Below are positions 18,089-28,433 of a stretch of 64,000 nucleotides of DNA, piece after piece. The notes below the pieces were generated by a model. It was not told where the DNA came from, searched no databases, and saw nothing but the letters and a program-made list of their open reading frames with translations. Within the stretch, counting starts at the first letter, position 1. Each line of letters starts with the position of its first letter. Source of the DNA: Pontibacter mucosus (lineage in GTDB: Bacteria; Bacteroidota; Bacteroidia; Cytophagales; Hymenobacteraceae); contig NZ_QBKI01000010.1 in the NCBI RefSeq assembly GCF_003054055.1, forward strand, positions 1 through 64,000, written 5' to 3'. The position numbers and the translations under genes were made by a program.

Positions 18089-21000
18089 TTATTGCAGACT
18101 TACCCGCAACTGCACCCCTCCCTCGGTTACGCTGTTGCGGAATGAGGTGGAGATTTTAGGGTCCGACACCGTGCGCAACACATAAAACTGCAGGTTCAGG
18201 CGCTGGCTCAGCACGTAATCCACGGTTGGCCGTAGCTGCACCTGGCGCGTGCCGTTCGTAATCTGGTTCTGGCTGCGCTCCACACCGGTGTTGTCTGTAG
18301 AAATGGCGCGCTGCACCGTCTGGTTATCGCGTACCTGCAGATCCATGCGCATGGTCAGCTCATTGTCCAGCGTGGTGTTGGTAAATGGTATCTTAAAGCT
18401 GGTGGTCGTATACCCAAAGCCCACCACATAGTCTTTCACGTTCGTTTCCGTTATCTGCGCGTTCGTCAGGTTCAGCGACAGATTACGCTCCAATTTATAC
18501 TCTAAACGGCCGGTAAGGTTTGTCTTCGTTCTGAAGTTGATGCCCATCAGCGGCGCCAGTCGCTCTACCACCGTCAGCTGGTTCACGATGTAGTAGGGTT
18601 CCAGGCGCCCAAACTCATTCAGCTGCGTAGGGAAGCCCTCCGGCCGCTGCAGGTAGCTGAGCGAGGTAGAGTAGCTGGTGATGTTGTAGCTGGAGTTATA
18701 GGCATGCTGCAGGCTAATCTGGCTAAACCATTTCTGGAAGATTGGCAGGCGCTCCAGGCCGTTGTAGGTGACGCTCCAGTTCGGAATCGGCAGGCGGTTG
18801 AACGGCCCCTTGGTGTCCGGCTCATAACCGTTTATCTCCCGGCCCTGGTAGGCGTACAGGAACGACTTGAGCAGCACCTCCTGCGAGTTCAGGCTATACC
18901 CCGAGTCGCCGGCGGCGGGGTTGGCAGCCGTGAGCCTGTCGCGCACCACGTGGCGGTTGCGGATAAACTGTTCGAAGGCATCAGACAGTCCGTCTTTGGT
19001 GGATTCAAACAGCGTGCCCAAGGCCATGAAGGAGGTGCTGAACGAGCCGGACGTAAACGGATTCTGGCGTTGGTCTTCTGCACTTACGTTGCCGAAATCA
19101 TCAAACTCCTTGCGGTAAAACACTTCATCTATCTCGGACTTGGCGCGGCGCACATCCACCGTGATGGAAAGGTTGCGGAACGGTTCCAGGTTGGCGCGCG
19201 CTGTGAAGGTCTCGCTGTGCAGGCCGCTGAAGGGTGTGTTGAGGTACTGGCTGCTGTCGGTGTACCAGCCGTTGCGGTTCATGCGGCTGTAGAGCTCGTG
19301 CAGGTCATACTGCTTGCCAAGTATAAACGGCAGGCCCGGCGCCTCAAAACGATCGTCAAACCCGAAGAACTCCGTCTCAGGCATATAGCCTGGCAGCATG
19401 GAGCCACGGTTTTCCAGATACGTCACGTTCAGCGAGCGCGTCATCATCAGCACCCTGGCCAGGCCTTTCAAAAACTTCAAATCAGCCGGTGCCTTGGCTG
19501 CGGCGGTGTCGGTAGCGGCAGGCTGGGCTGGTTTGGCCGGGGTAGTAGGCGAATTAGCAGCCTTCAGGAACCTGACCTTGTTGTAGAGCTTCACCAGGTC
19601 CACGCGGCCGTTCACACTGAACTCCACGTTGTTCTCGGCGGTATTGCCCAGCCTAAAGGTGGTATCCTGGTTCAGGGCCGTGGAGCCCGCTGTCCAGATG
19701 TAGTTAGTAGCATAACGGGTATCGGCGCTGAGCCAGTCCGTTAGCGGGAGCTTATCAAAAGGCAACCTGTAGTTCAGGGCGATAAGCTGGTTAAAGTTGG
19801 TGTTGCGCCCGCCGCTCAGCAGGTTCTTTCGAATCGTTTTATTTTTATACTGCAACGAGTCGATGTCGCTGTTGATGCGGCCGTCCGGCTCATCCACCAC
19901 CGAGCGGTTGGTGGCCGTGTAATCGAGCGTCAGGCTCTTGGTCAGGTCCCAGCGCATGTCGTATATGCGGTTAAAGAAGAACGACTTCTGGAATACCGGC
20001 TCAATGCCACGCGTGGTCACAAAGCGGGTTTCCGGGTCAGGGCGCTGCAGGTATGTTTCGTTGTAGAAACGGTTAACATCGGCCCTGAACGAGAAGCGGC
20101 TCGGCAGCAGCGAGAAATTAAAGTCCTTGATCAGGCGCAAGTATGGCGAGTTGAGTTTCTCGCTGTTGGCAAACGGCTGGTAGCTTCTGGCAGGGTTATC
20201 ATAAGTATAAGCCAGGCCACCGGAGTAGTTCTTCGTGTAATCGCGGTCTGTCTCGATGTTGGTGAACAGGCGCTCGGAGTAGGCGTAGGAGAAGGAGAAG
20301 TTCTCAATGTCGTACACCCGCACCTTGTCCTCCGGATTAGTGCGCTCTTTCCGCACGTTCAGCAGGCTTATACTTCGGCGCGTCTCCTGGGTAATCACCT
20401 CTTTCTTATAGTCGTCGCGGGCATCGTTGTTATCGAACTTGGTGAGCGATTGGCTCAGCGGCATGTCCTTGTCCAGCGGGTCGTACTGCGGGGCAGCGGA
20501 CGTGACGCCATACTGCACCGTCATTGGCACCTTCACCCCCCATTGCTCGGGTAGGAATTTATCCAGCGCCATATTCGCGCTTACATCAAACTGGCTAATG
20601 TTATCGCGTGAGCGTAAGGAAAGCGGCTGCTGCAGGCTGCCGAAACCAACCGTGGTATAGGCACCCGTAGCAGTCACGTTGGCAAAGTCAGCCAGCTTGG
20701 CATTCAGGCGGGCATTGGCCGCCCATCCGGTGCGGTTTACAAAGTCCGTCACGCGTAGTTCGTTTACCCAGATACAGGCGGAGTGCGATAGCGCATCATC
20801 GTTCACGCCGGATGGGTTGCGGATACCAATCATGATGCCTTCTACCTCGCTGAAGTCCGGGTTACCCACCACGCGAATCAGCTTGCCGTCTGCTGTCGTT
20901 ACAGTATAAGGCACAAAGATATTGCCCGGGGCATTGATGTTTCGCTCGGCCTTGGCATCGACCAGTTCCTGCAGCGGAATGTTTACCTCGTTCTCAGCGG

Positions 21001-24000
21001 GCCAGATGGCTTCTGCTGTGTTGCTGCCGGAAGGGGTAAACTTGAGGGGCACCACGTACTCGTAGTAGTTCTGCGTGAAGTCCGTACCGATGCGAATAAA
21101 GGCCTGCATCTCGCCATCCTGTATACCCGGCTCGTTGGACTGGGCATGGATAAACATCTTCAGCTGCTTGTAAGCCAGCAGGTCCAGCGTCATGTTTTTG
21201 AACACCGCTTTGGAGAAAGAGTCCCGCAGGTCCTCCACACACAGCTGCAGCGACTGCTCGTTCTGACGGCGGTCGTTGGTGGAAGCGTAGTCGCGGAGGC
21301 GGTTGATGCCCGGAGGCACCACGTACGGAATGTTTGTTTCTGAAACCTGGTTATTTGGCCCGTTCTCCTCAATGTTCACGGTAGACACGGTAAAGCTGCG
21401 GGCGTCGTCGGTACAGGTAAGGCAAGGCGTGCCCTCGGTGAGTGGCTGGGTAAACTTACGCCACTGGTTGGCCACCAGCTGGAACTGAGCCATTCGCAGC
21501 ACCACCGGGTCGGCAAAGCCGGTCATGTACATACGCATAAAGCGGATAGACTTAAACCCGCTGATGTTGCCTACAGAGCCTGTTGGCTGGCGTACCGGCA
21601 CACGGAACTGATACCACATGGCCCCGCCTTCTCCCTCTACTTTGTCTACGATGTAATTCTGGCCTACTTCCAGCTGGCCTGGTGTCAGGTTAATCTTATA
21701 CTCGTAGTACTGCTCCAGGTCCGAGATCACGTTGTCGCCGTTCAAGTCCTCCTTATCCGGAAAGGCATAGTTGGCAAAGCGGCTGTTCTCCGGCGAGTTG
21801 TTCTCCATGCCGTTGAAGCGTTTGTAGCGCTGCAGCACACCTGCATTTTGCTGATCGTAAATCGGGTCGAGGTGGTGGAAGAAGTTATCAGCAGAGGGGT
21901 CGTCAAGCACGGTCTGCGGTGGCGCACCGGGGATGCGGTCCAGGAAGGAGCTGCGGAAGAAGTCGGCCTCATCGGCATCGTTTAGCCCGTCCAAACCTAT
22001 GTCCTGACGCTGACGGCCGCCTGGGATACCCGTAAAGGCATCCGTCAGGAACTGCTGCTGCGTTACGCGGCCCCACATCGTTTCTGTCAGGTTTTGCACG
22101 TCACTGGCATCGGCGGGCAGACCGTTCTCAAAGGAGTATTCGTTATCTTTCAGGATGTCCTCCGACACGTTACCCAGGTTCAGGACGAGTTGCCCTGGAT
22201 CTTTCGCGTTAATGTTGCCACCAAAAGCCCCGTCTCGTCCCTTGGCCCCCTCTATGAAAGGGTCCATCATCCAGAACTCTACATACTCGATGTTGGCATT
22301 GTCAAAGTCTGTGTCGAGCGAAATCTCGCGGCTGATACCGCCCCAGTTCTTTCGTGGGTCGCCGGCCAGCAAACCTTCTGAGGTCAGATTATAGTTGTAG
22401 TTATACTGCCCGCGCTCACGAGGGTAATAAGCTAGGTCAAAAGTATACTCGTAGCTAGTCGTTACCTCTGCATCGCGGCCTTTAAAAACTTCGGTCCGGC
22501 GCACGGGGCGCACGTAGTGGTTCTCCAGCTCGCGGTCCGTAATATTGTCGGGCTTCAGGTTGTTGCCTGAGCTTCTGTAGTAGGTCTGGTCAATAGTATA
22601 CCAGGCCAGTTTCGCGCGGTTATATGCATAAGACAGACCCTCGCCGGTTATAAGCGGGGCAGGGGTGGCCGCCACGCGCCAGGTGCTGTTGTTAAAGCCG
22701 CCCAGGCTGTACGGAGTTTCGGCACCCTCAAAGTCGTCTAAGTATGAAGCACCGTCCTCGTTAGCATTGGATTTAGACTTGGCCGGAATAAGCTGCGCAA
22801 ACTCACTGCTGAACGTGACCATGGACGGAGCCTTCGTCTGTATCAGCGGAATGGCATCTACAAAGCGCGTCAGCATCCGCGACTCCTTCTGCAGGTTCAC
22901 GTCGAAGCCGTAAATGGTGTTGTTGGTGGGCTCGTCGCCTATACTTACACGGTTAATGAAAGTCTGCTCGTTCAGGTGCAGCACCGTGGCACCGATGTTT
23001 ACGTCGTCGTTCAGGCGGTAATCGAAGCGGGCGCCCAGCATGGTGCGGGGCTGTATGTTCAGCAACTCTGCCTTTTCATAGGTCACGCGCAGGTCGTTGG
23101 CCGAGTTCAGGTAGCTCGGGTTCAGGATTTTGATGCGGCCCAGGTCGTAGAAAACCTGATAATCGGTTCCTTCCTGCAGGCGCGTGCCACCAGAGTATAC
23201 CGCCACCGAGCCCTCCGCTATCTGGAAGCCGGGTAGCATGATCTCATCGGTTGCCGTGGAGCGTACGCGGCCCTTGATGTAGAACTTAGCCTTCACGTTG
23301 TCCTGCTGCACATCGGTCTGGGTCTGCTCGTACAGCTCCTGAAACACGTACTGGTCGATCAGGTTCGGATAGCCCTGCAGCTTGTTGGCCAGGTAATCGC
23401 CGAAGGGCTCCACCTGCGGAAAGTAGATGCGGCCGCTCTCGGGGTCTATCGTGATGCCGGGCAGAAAGTCGAAGTTGCCGTCGCTGGGCTTGTCGTTGTT
23501 GGAGTTTACATTGTCCAGGTTCAGCACCTCCACCAGCGGAATGTTCTGAATGGGGCTCGGCTCTTTTATACTTGTCAGGTCTACGCCCGTCTCATCATCC
23601 TTATAAACAACTTGCAGCTTAAAGTCTTCGCGGTTGATCTGGTTGGCATCGAGCGCGTACACGTTCTTCATCATCAAATCCCAGGTGGGGTAATTTAATG
23701 ATGGGCTGGTGGCGCGCAGCAACTTCATGTGGATAACCTGGTCGGAGTTGAGGTTCTGGTAGTCGTCCATCAACTCCCCGACCTTGTAGGTCTTGCCGTT
23801 GTAGGTATACTCAAAGGCTACGCCCAGCACCTGATCCGGCATCAGCGTGAAGTTCAGGGAGATATAGCCCAGCTGTGGGTTGAATTTATACTCATTTGGC
23901 TCCAGCCTGCGGGCGCGCACGTGCTCAAAGTCTGTGCCTTTCTCCAGGCCCAGCGACTGCAGGTAAGAATCCACGCGGGAGTTGCTGCGGGCAGCGCTTC

Positions 24001-25267
24001 CCGGATTGGAAATTTGGCCGTAGAGCGAGTTGGCTTGGTTATCGGCCGGTGCGGTGGCAGGCCTGCCCGTGCTGAGGTTCTGCCGGTAAGGGACAGCCTC
24101 GCCCAGGTCCATATAGGCCACCATGTTGCGCAGGTTCTCGGTAGAGCGGTTATTGTTGGTCACATACAGCTCCACGCGGCGGATGACGATGCCCGAGTTT
24201 ACTAGGGGCAGGTTGCGCAGGGCATTGTCGTAGCGCTGTCGGAAGAACTGCGACAGGTAAAAATGGCGGTCGCGGTCGTAGGCATCCACTCTAATCTCGA
24301 AAGGCTTGTTCTGCCCTCCGTTCTGGATGATTACCTCGTCGTTGGTTCCGCGCACGCTGGAGGCAATGGTCGTCACGCCCAGGCGGCCGAACTGCAGTTG
24401 CGCCTTTACGCCAAACAGGTTCTGCGCCCCGGTAATCAGCGAGTTGTTGAGGGGCAGGCTCACGTTACCGGCTTCCACCTTGCGGATGATCTCCTCCTCG
24501 TAGCCGGTGTAGTCCAACTTCATGTTGTTTTCGAAGTCGAAGTTGGCGTTGTTGTCCCAGTTGAAGTTGAGGCGCATCTTCTCCCCAATCTTGCCCACCA
24601 AGTTCAGGGAGATGTTCTGGTCGAAATCAAAATCGCCGGTACGCTGCTGGCTGAGCGGGATGGTGGGGTTTTCGTTGCGGTTAAAGCGCGCTCCAAATTT
24701 CAGGGACACGTTGCCGTTTGGCTGGATATCCACATAGTTGCCACCGAAGATGCGGTCGAACACCGGGCTAATGTATAACTTGGGGATCAGGCGGTTGCTG
24801 CTCACCACACTCTCGCCATCCAGACCGGCAGATTTGGCCCGCCAGTAATTGCGGATAGCCTCGCGCTGCTGCCACTCCGAGTACTCCCGCATCGACATAG
24901 AAGATGGCGGACGGTAAAGGATACTGTCGCCAATCGTTTCGGTGATATTGTACTGTTGCAGGCTATCGTCCAGCTCTACGTTCAGCTGCAGGTTGCCGGG
25001 CTGGCCCAGCAGCAGGGGAGAGCTGCTGCTACGGGTGCCGAAGGGGCTGCCCCGCCTGTCGGAGGGAGTGAAGGTGGGCCTGCGGCTCGGAATATACTTT
25101 GCCGTGTCCTGCCTGACGGTATCCTGCCAATAAGCAAAATCCTGAAGCATAGACAGCCCAATTTGATCTGGCGCACGAAGCCCTTCTGCCCGTGCCCACC
25201 AGGCCAGCAAAGAAACAGTAGTAACCGTGGCAAGCAGCAGGTTGTGCTTTTTACTTTTCCAGATCAA
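18089..25267 (-). CDS. sprA: Type IX secretion translocon SprA (Sov)
   Basis: 2392-residue outer-membrane protein, the giant 36-stranded translocon of type IX secretion. Family text is unmistakable: RLIPKLYISPVFDRIFGGNYVDIQPNG begins at about residue 160 in two overlapping blocks, and FNNSTWRVAATPAPL and SACIWVNELRVTDF appear later. The N-terminal hydrophobic stretch (LLLATVTTVSLLAWW) is the signal peptide. Unlike most exported proteins here, the mature N-terminus does not obviously start with Gln. It begins 16 bp after ruvA and precedes gcvH, an arrangement I recall from other Bacteroidota. Together with PorU and PorV it indicates a working type IX system. Confidence 0.97.
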   Translation of the reverse strand: MIWKSKKHNLLLATVTTVSLLAWWARAEGLRAPDQIGLSMLQDFAYWQDTVRQDTAKYIPSRRPTFTPSDRRGSPFGTRSSSSPLLLGQPGNLQLNVELDDSLQQYNITETIGDSILYRPPSSMSMREYSEWQQREAIRNYWRAKSAGLDGESVVSSNRLIPKLYISPVFDRIFGGNYVDIQPNGNVSLKFGARFNRNENPTIPLSQQRTGDFDFDQNISLNLVGKIGEKMRLNFNWDNNANFDFENNMKLDYTGYEEEIIRKVEAGNVSLPLNNSLITGAQNLFGVKAQLQFGRLGVTTIASSVRGTNDEVIIQNGGQNKPFEIRVDAYDRDRHFYLSQFFRQRYDNALRNLPLVNSGIVIRRVELYVTNNNRSTENLRNMVAYMDLGEAVPYRQNLSTGRPATAPADNQANSLYGQISNPGSAARSNSRVDSYLQSLGLEKGTDFEHVRARRLEPNEYKFNPQLGYISLNFTLMPDQVLGVAFEYTYNGKTYKVGELMDDYQNLNSDQVIHMKLLRATSPSLNYPTWDLMMKNVYALDANQINREDFKLQVVYKDDETGVDLTSIKEPSPIQNIPLVEVLNLDNVNSNNDKPSDGNFDFLPGITIDPESGRIYFPQVEPFGDYLANKLQGYPNLIDQYVFQELYEQTQTDVQQDNVKAKFYIKGRVRSTATDEIMLPGFQIAEGSVAVYSGGTRLQEGTDYQVFYDLGRIKILNPSYLNSANDLRVTYEKAELLNIQPRTMLGARFDYRLNDDVNIGATVLHLNEQTFINRVSIGDEPTNNTIYGFDVNLQKESRMLTRFVDAIPLIQTKAPSMVTFSSEFAQLIPAKSKSNANEDGASYLDDFEGAETPYSLGGFNNSTWRVAATPAPLITGEGLSYAYNRAKLAWYTIDQTYYRSSGNNLKPDNITDRELENHYVRPVRRTEVFKGRDAEVTTSYEYTFDLAYYPRERGQYNYNYNLTSEGLLAGDPRKNWGGISREISLDTDFDNANIEYVEFWMMDPFIEGAKGRDGAFGGNINAKDPGQLVLNLGNVSEDILKDNEYSFENGLPADASDVQNLTETMWGRVTQQQFLTDAFTGIPGGRQRQDIGLDGLNDADEADFFRSSFLDRIPGAPPQTVLDDPSADNFFHHLDPIYDQQNAGVLQRYKRFNGMENNSPENSRFANYAFPDKEDLNGDNVISDLEQYYEYKINLTPGQLEVGQNYIVDKVEGEGGAMWYQFRVPVRQPTGSVGNISGFKSIRFMRMYMTGFADPVVLRMAQFQLVANQWRKFTQPLTEGTPCLTCTDDARSFTVSTVNIEENGPNNQVSETNIPYVVPPGINRLRDYASTNDRRQNEQSLQLCVEDLRDSFSKAVFKNMTLDLLAYKQLKMFIHAQSNEPGIQDGEMQAFIRIGTDFTQNYYEYVVPLKFTPSGSNTAEAIWPAENEVNIPLQELVDAKAERNINAPGNIFVPYTVTTADGKLIRVVGNPDFSEVEGIMIGIRNPSGVNDDALSHSACIWVNELRVTDFVNRTGWAANARLNAKLADFANVTATGAYTTVGFGSLQQPLSLRSRDNISQFDVSANMALDKFLPEQWGVKVPMTVQYGVTSAAPQYDPLDKDMPLSQSLTKFDNNDARDDYKKEVITQETRRSISLLNVRKERTNPEDKVRVYDIENFSFSYAYSERLFTNIETDRDYTKNYSGGLAYTYDNPARSYQPFANSEKLNSPYLRLIKDFNFSLLPSRFSFRADVNRFYNETYLQRPDPETRFVTTRGIEPVFQKSFFFNRIYDMRWDLTKSLTLDYTATNRSVVDEPDGRINSDIDSLQYKNKTIRKNLLSGGRNTNFNQLIALNYRLPFDKLPLTDWLSADTRYATNYIWTAGSTALNQDTTFRLGNTAENNVEFSVNGRVDLVKLYNKVRFLKAANSPTTPAKPAQPAATDTAAAKAPADLKFLKGLARVLMMTRSLNVTYLENRGSMLPGYMPETEFFGFDDRFEAPGLPFILGKQYDLHELYSRMNRNGWYTDSSQYLNTPFSGLHSETFTARANLEPFRNLSITVDVRRAKSEIDEVFYRKEFDDFGNVSAEDQRQNPFTSGSFSTSFMALGTLFESTKDGLSDAFEQFIRNRHVVRDRLTAANPAAGDSGYSLNSQEVLLKSFLYAYQGREINGYEPDTKGPFNRLPIPNWSVTYNGLERLPIFQKWFSQISLQHAYNSSYNITSYSTSLSYLQRPEGFPTQLNEFGRLEPYYIVNQLTVVERLAPLMGINFRTKTNLTGRLEYKLERNLSLNLTNAQITETNVKDYVVGFGYTTTSFKIPFTNTTLDNELTMRMDLQVRDNQTVQRAISTDNTGVERSQNQITNGTRQVQLRPTVDYVLSQRLNLQFYVLRTVSDPKISTSFRNSVTEGGVQLRVSLQ

Positions 25268-25283
25268 AGTAGGATATGCTCTC

Positions 25284-25874
25284 TTATGAAGATTTCAACG
25301 CGAACTTAATCAAGTCCTCCACACTCAGGTTTCCGCCTTCGCGCTTGATGATTGTGTCTAAAGTTTTCTCGGCAATGTTCTTGGCGAAGCCCAAGGTCAC
25401 TAAAGCTGATAACGCCTCTGCCCGGTTGGTATTGTATGCCGCCGCGGAGACAGGAGCATCTGCCAATAGTACCTCTTTTTTCATCTTATCTTTTAACTCG
25501 AGGATGATGCGCTGCGCCGTTTTTGCACCGATTCCTTTCACGTGCTGTATGGTGCGCGCATCCTCGCGTATGATGGCCTGCTGTATCTCCTCCACCGACA
25601 GCGACGACAGAATCATGAGCCCTGTATTCGGCCCCACGCCTGAGATGGAAATCAGGTGCAGAAATGCCTCCTTCTCTGCCAAAGTAGTGAAGCCATATAG
25701 CGTATGGGCATCCTCCTTTATATGTAGGTACGTGTGCAGCTTGCACCGCTCGCCGGCCGGCAATGTGGAGTAAGTGCTAAGCGGTATCTTGATCTGATAA
25801 CCTACGCCATTAGTTTCTATAATGACGTAGGTTGGATCTTTATAAGTCAGCTTGCCATCAATATAGGCTATCAT
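25284..25874 (-). CDS. ruvA: Holliday junction branch migration protein RuvA
   Basis: 196-residue DNA-binding subunit of the RuvAB branch migration motor. The N-terminal OB fold (MIAYIDGKLTYKDPTYVIIE, then GVGYQI) and the two helix-hairpin-helix motifs (LISISGVGPNTGL and VKGIGAKTAQRIILELKDK) are intact, with the short C-terminal RuvB-binding domain at the end. Length is normal. The ATG abuts the maeB stop codon directly, so the two genes are translated from one mRNA. Confidence 0.97.
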   Translation of the reverse strand: MIAYIDGKLTYKDPTYVIIETNGVGYQIKIPLSTYSTLPAGERCKLHTYLHIKEDAHTLYGFTTLAEKEAFLHLISISGVGPNTGLMILSSLSVEEIQQAIIREDARTIQHVKGIGAKTAQRIILELKDKMKKEVLLADAPVSAAAYNTNRAEALSALVTLGFAKNIAEKTLDTIIKREGGNLSVEDLIKFALKSS

Positions 25875-28154
25875 CTATATATGTTGGTTATTATAGTTTT
25901 GAGCATCTACGACAGCAATCGCCACCATGTTTACAATATCACGAACAGAAGAGCCAAGCTGCAGGATGTGTACCGGCTTGCGCATACCCATCAGTACCGG
26001 GCCAATTACCTCAACGCCACCGATTTCCTGTAACAGTTTGTAGGCAATGTTGCCTGAAGTCAGTGTCGGGAAAACAAGGGTATTGGCGCCTTTTTCGGCG
26101 AGTTCACTGAAAGGGTAGTTCTCGCGCAGCAGGTTTTTGTTCAAGGCCGTGTTCGCCTGCATCTCGCCGTCAATCAGCAGGTCAGGGTAGCGCTGCTTGG
26201 CTTTACGAACCGCCTCCGCGCCTTTGTCCGGAATGTCGCCACGCACCGAACCGAAGTTTGAGAACGATAGCATGGCCACACGCGGCTCCTGGTCAAAGAA
26301 GCGTACGGTACGTGCCGTCAGCCCGATAATATCTACCAACTCGTCGGCAGATGGATTTACGTTCACGGTGGTGTCGGCAAAGAAGTATGGCTCTTTCTGG
26401 CCCAGCACAATGTACATGCCCGCCACTTTGTTTATTCCTTCTTCCACGCCAATTACCTGCAGCGCCGGCGAAATGGTCTTGGAGTAGTCGCGGGTAAGGC
26501 CTGAGATAAGCGCGTCGGCCTCGCCGTTATGCAGCATCATACTTCCGAAGTAGTTGCGGTCGCGCATCAGGCGGCGTGCGTCGTAAAGGGTGATGCCCTT
26601 GCGCTGGCGCTTCTTGTACAGGATCTGTGCGTACTCCTCTTTCCTGGCCTCCTCAGTCTCGGCAAGGGGGTCAATGATAAGGGCACCATACAGGTCCATG
26701 TTGTTTTCCTTGATGATGGCCTTGATGCGCTCGGGGTTGCCTAGAAGTATAGGATTGGCGATGCGCTGCTCCTGCACAATCTGGGCTGCCTTCAGGATCT
26801 TGTAATTATCAGCCTCCGCGAACACAACTGTTTTCGGATCGCGCTTGGCCTGCGTGGTGATGCGCGACATCAGTTTCTGGTCGATGCCAATGCGCTCTTT
26901 CAGTTCGTGCTCATAGGCCTCCCAGTCTGTAATCGGAAGCCGGGCTACACCACTTTCCATGGCAGCCTTTGCCACGGCCGGTGATACGGTTGTGATCAGG
27001 CGTGGGTCTAGCGGTTTTGGGATAAGATAGGTGCGGCCGAAGTTAATGGTGTTATCGCCATAAGCCTTATTCACGAGCTCCGGAACAGGCTCCTTTGCCA
27101 GCTCAGCCAAAGCACGCACAGCGGCCAGCTTCATTGCCTCGTTAATTTCCGTGGCGCGTACGTCCAGTGCACCCCTGAAAATGTAAGGGAAGCCCAGCAC
27201 GTTGTTTACCTGGTTCGGATGATCGGAGCGGCCGGTGGCCATGATCAGATCCTCGCGGGTAGCCATCGCCACGTCGTAAGGGATTTCCGGGTCAGGGTTC
27301 GCCAGCGCAAAAATAATAGGGTTTGGCGCCATCAGCTTCACATACTCCGGAGGCAGCACGTTACCGGCAGAAAGGCCCACGAAAACATCAGCTCCCTGCA
27401 TGGCTTCATCCAGTGTCGTGATTTTACGCGTGGTCACGAACTGCGCTCTGTAAATGTCCAGGTCGTTACGCTCCGGACGTATAATGCCGTCCTTATCGAA
27501 CATCACGATGTTGTCGAGCTTCACGCCCAGGGCCACATATAACTTAGCGCAGGCGATGGCAGCGGCACCAGCGCCGTTAATCACCATCTGGATCTGTCCG
27601 ATCTTCTTACCCACCAGCTCCAAAGCGTTCAGCAGTGCCGCCGACGAGATAATAGCAGTGCCGTGCTGGTCGTCGTGCATGAGCGGGATGTTCATCTGCG
27701 TCTTAAGCGCGTTCTCTATCTTGAAGCTCTCCGGCGCCTTAATGTCCTCCAGGTTAATGCCGCCAAACGTAGGCTCCAGCGACTTTACGATGCGAATAAA
27801 CTCCTCCGGGTCCGTGCTGTCTATCTCGATGTCGAATACGTCGATTCCCGCGAACTTCTTAAAAAGTACGCCTTTTCCTTCCATCACTGGCTTGGAGGCG
27901 TCAGGGCCGATGTTGCCAAGACCCAGCACCGCAGTACCATTCGATATAACACCTACCAGGTTGCCCTTGGCAGTATACTTGTAAACATTGTCTTTATCGG
28001 CATATATCTCTTTGCAAGGCTCCGCCACACCCGGCGAGTAAGCCAGCGCCAGGTCGTGCTGGGTGCTTACCATTTTGGTTGGTACCACCTCAATCTTCCC
28101 GGGCTTTCCGTCCATGTGGTAGTTCAGAGCGTCCTCTTTCTTTACTTTGATCAT
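25875..28154 (-). CDS. maeB: NADP-dependent malic enzyme, two-domain MaeB type
   Basis: Converts malate to pyruvate and CO2 with NADP reduction. The N-terminal malic-enzyme half has [17 protein letters not shown], the NAD(P)-binding GAGAAA block and LANPDPEIP. From about residue 430 a phosphotransacetylase-like domain follows, which in MaeB is regulatory. The open frame extends to 28226, but the ATG at 28154 starts [13 protein letters not shown], the usual N-terminus of the family, so I use that start (759 residues). First gene of the unit that continues into ruvA and sprA; a good -7 element lies upstream. Confidence 0.95.
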   Translation of the reverse strand: MIKVKKEDALNYHMDGKPGKIEVVPTKMVSTQHDLALAYSPGVAEPCKEIYADKDNVYKYTAKGNLVGVISNGTAVLGLGNIGPDASKPVMEGKGVLFKKFAGIDVFDIEIDSTDPEEFIRIVKSLEPTFGGINLEDIKAPESFKIENALKTQMNIPLMHDDQHGTAIISSAALLNALELVGKKIGQIQMVINGAGAAAIACAKLYVALGVKLDNIVMFDKDGIIRPERNDLDIYRAQFVTTRKITTLDEAMQGADVFVGLSAGNVLPPEYVKLMAPNPIIFALANPDPEIPYDVAMATREDLIMATGRSDHPNQVNNVLGFPYIFRGALDVRATEINEAMKLAAVRALAELAKEPVPELVNKAYGDNTINFGRTYLIPKPLDPRLITTVSPAVAKAAMESGVARLPITDWEAYEHELKERIGIDQKLMSRITTQAKRDPKTVVFAEADNYKILKAAQIVQEQRIANPILLGNPERIKAIIKENNMDLYGALIIDPLAETEEARKEEYAQILYKKRQRKGITLYDARRLMRDRNYFGSMMLHNGEADALISGLTRDYSKTISPALQVIGVEEGINKVAGMYIVLGQKEPYFFADTTVNVNPSADELVDIIGLTARTVRFFDQEPRVAMLSFSNFGSVRGDIPDKGAEAVRKAKQRYPDLLIDGEMQANTALNKNLLRENYPFSELAEKGANTLVFPTLTSGNIAYKLLQEIGGVEVIGPVLMGMRKPVHILQLGSSVRDIVNMVAIAVVDAQNYNNQHI

Positions 28155-28276
28155 TTTTGTGTTATTGTAAGTAGTATTCGTTCTCTGCAGGCCCAACGTC
28201 GCTTTATTTTTCTCATTAAAGTCCATAGTTAAAAACTATTGATGTAAGAGTCCGGTGCTGTTACAAGTTGAGCCAT

Positions 28277-28284
28277 CAAAGATA
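28277..28284 (-). promoter_or_regulatory. Promoter of the maeB-ruvA-sprA unit
   Basis: TATCTTTG on the minus strand is a perfect -7 element. A CTG (one mismatch to the TTG -33 element) lies 21 bases upstream. Transcription would start near 28270, giving a leader of about 115 bases to the chosen maeB start. Confidence 0.6.
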
Positions 28285-28381
28285 ATCGCTGCAAATTTAC
28301 GTAAGCAGGATACCTTAAAATTAAACTTATCTCGCCTCAGGGCAAGATTAAAGTACAAAAAGTATAAATTAAAGTATACAT

Positions 28382-28413
28382 AAAGAGCACCCTCTGGCCG
28401 GAAGGTGCTCTTT
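28382..28413 (-). terminator. Hairpin after the transglycosylase gene
   Basis: Perfect 10-bp inverted repeat AAAGAGCACC/GGTGCTCTTT, 20 bp past the stop codon of the LysM transglycosylase. The T stretch is short, so it may end transcription or only protect the 3' end. Confidence 0.7.
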
Positions 28414-28433
28414 ACATGGTTCCCGGCCTTATT

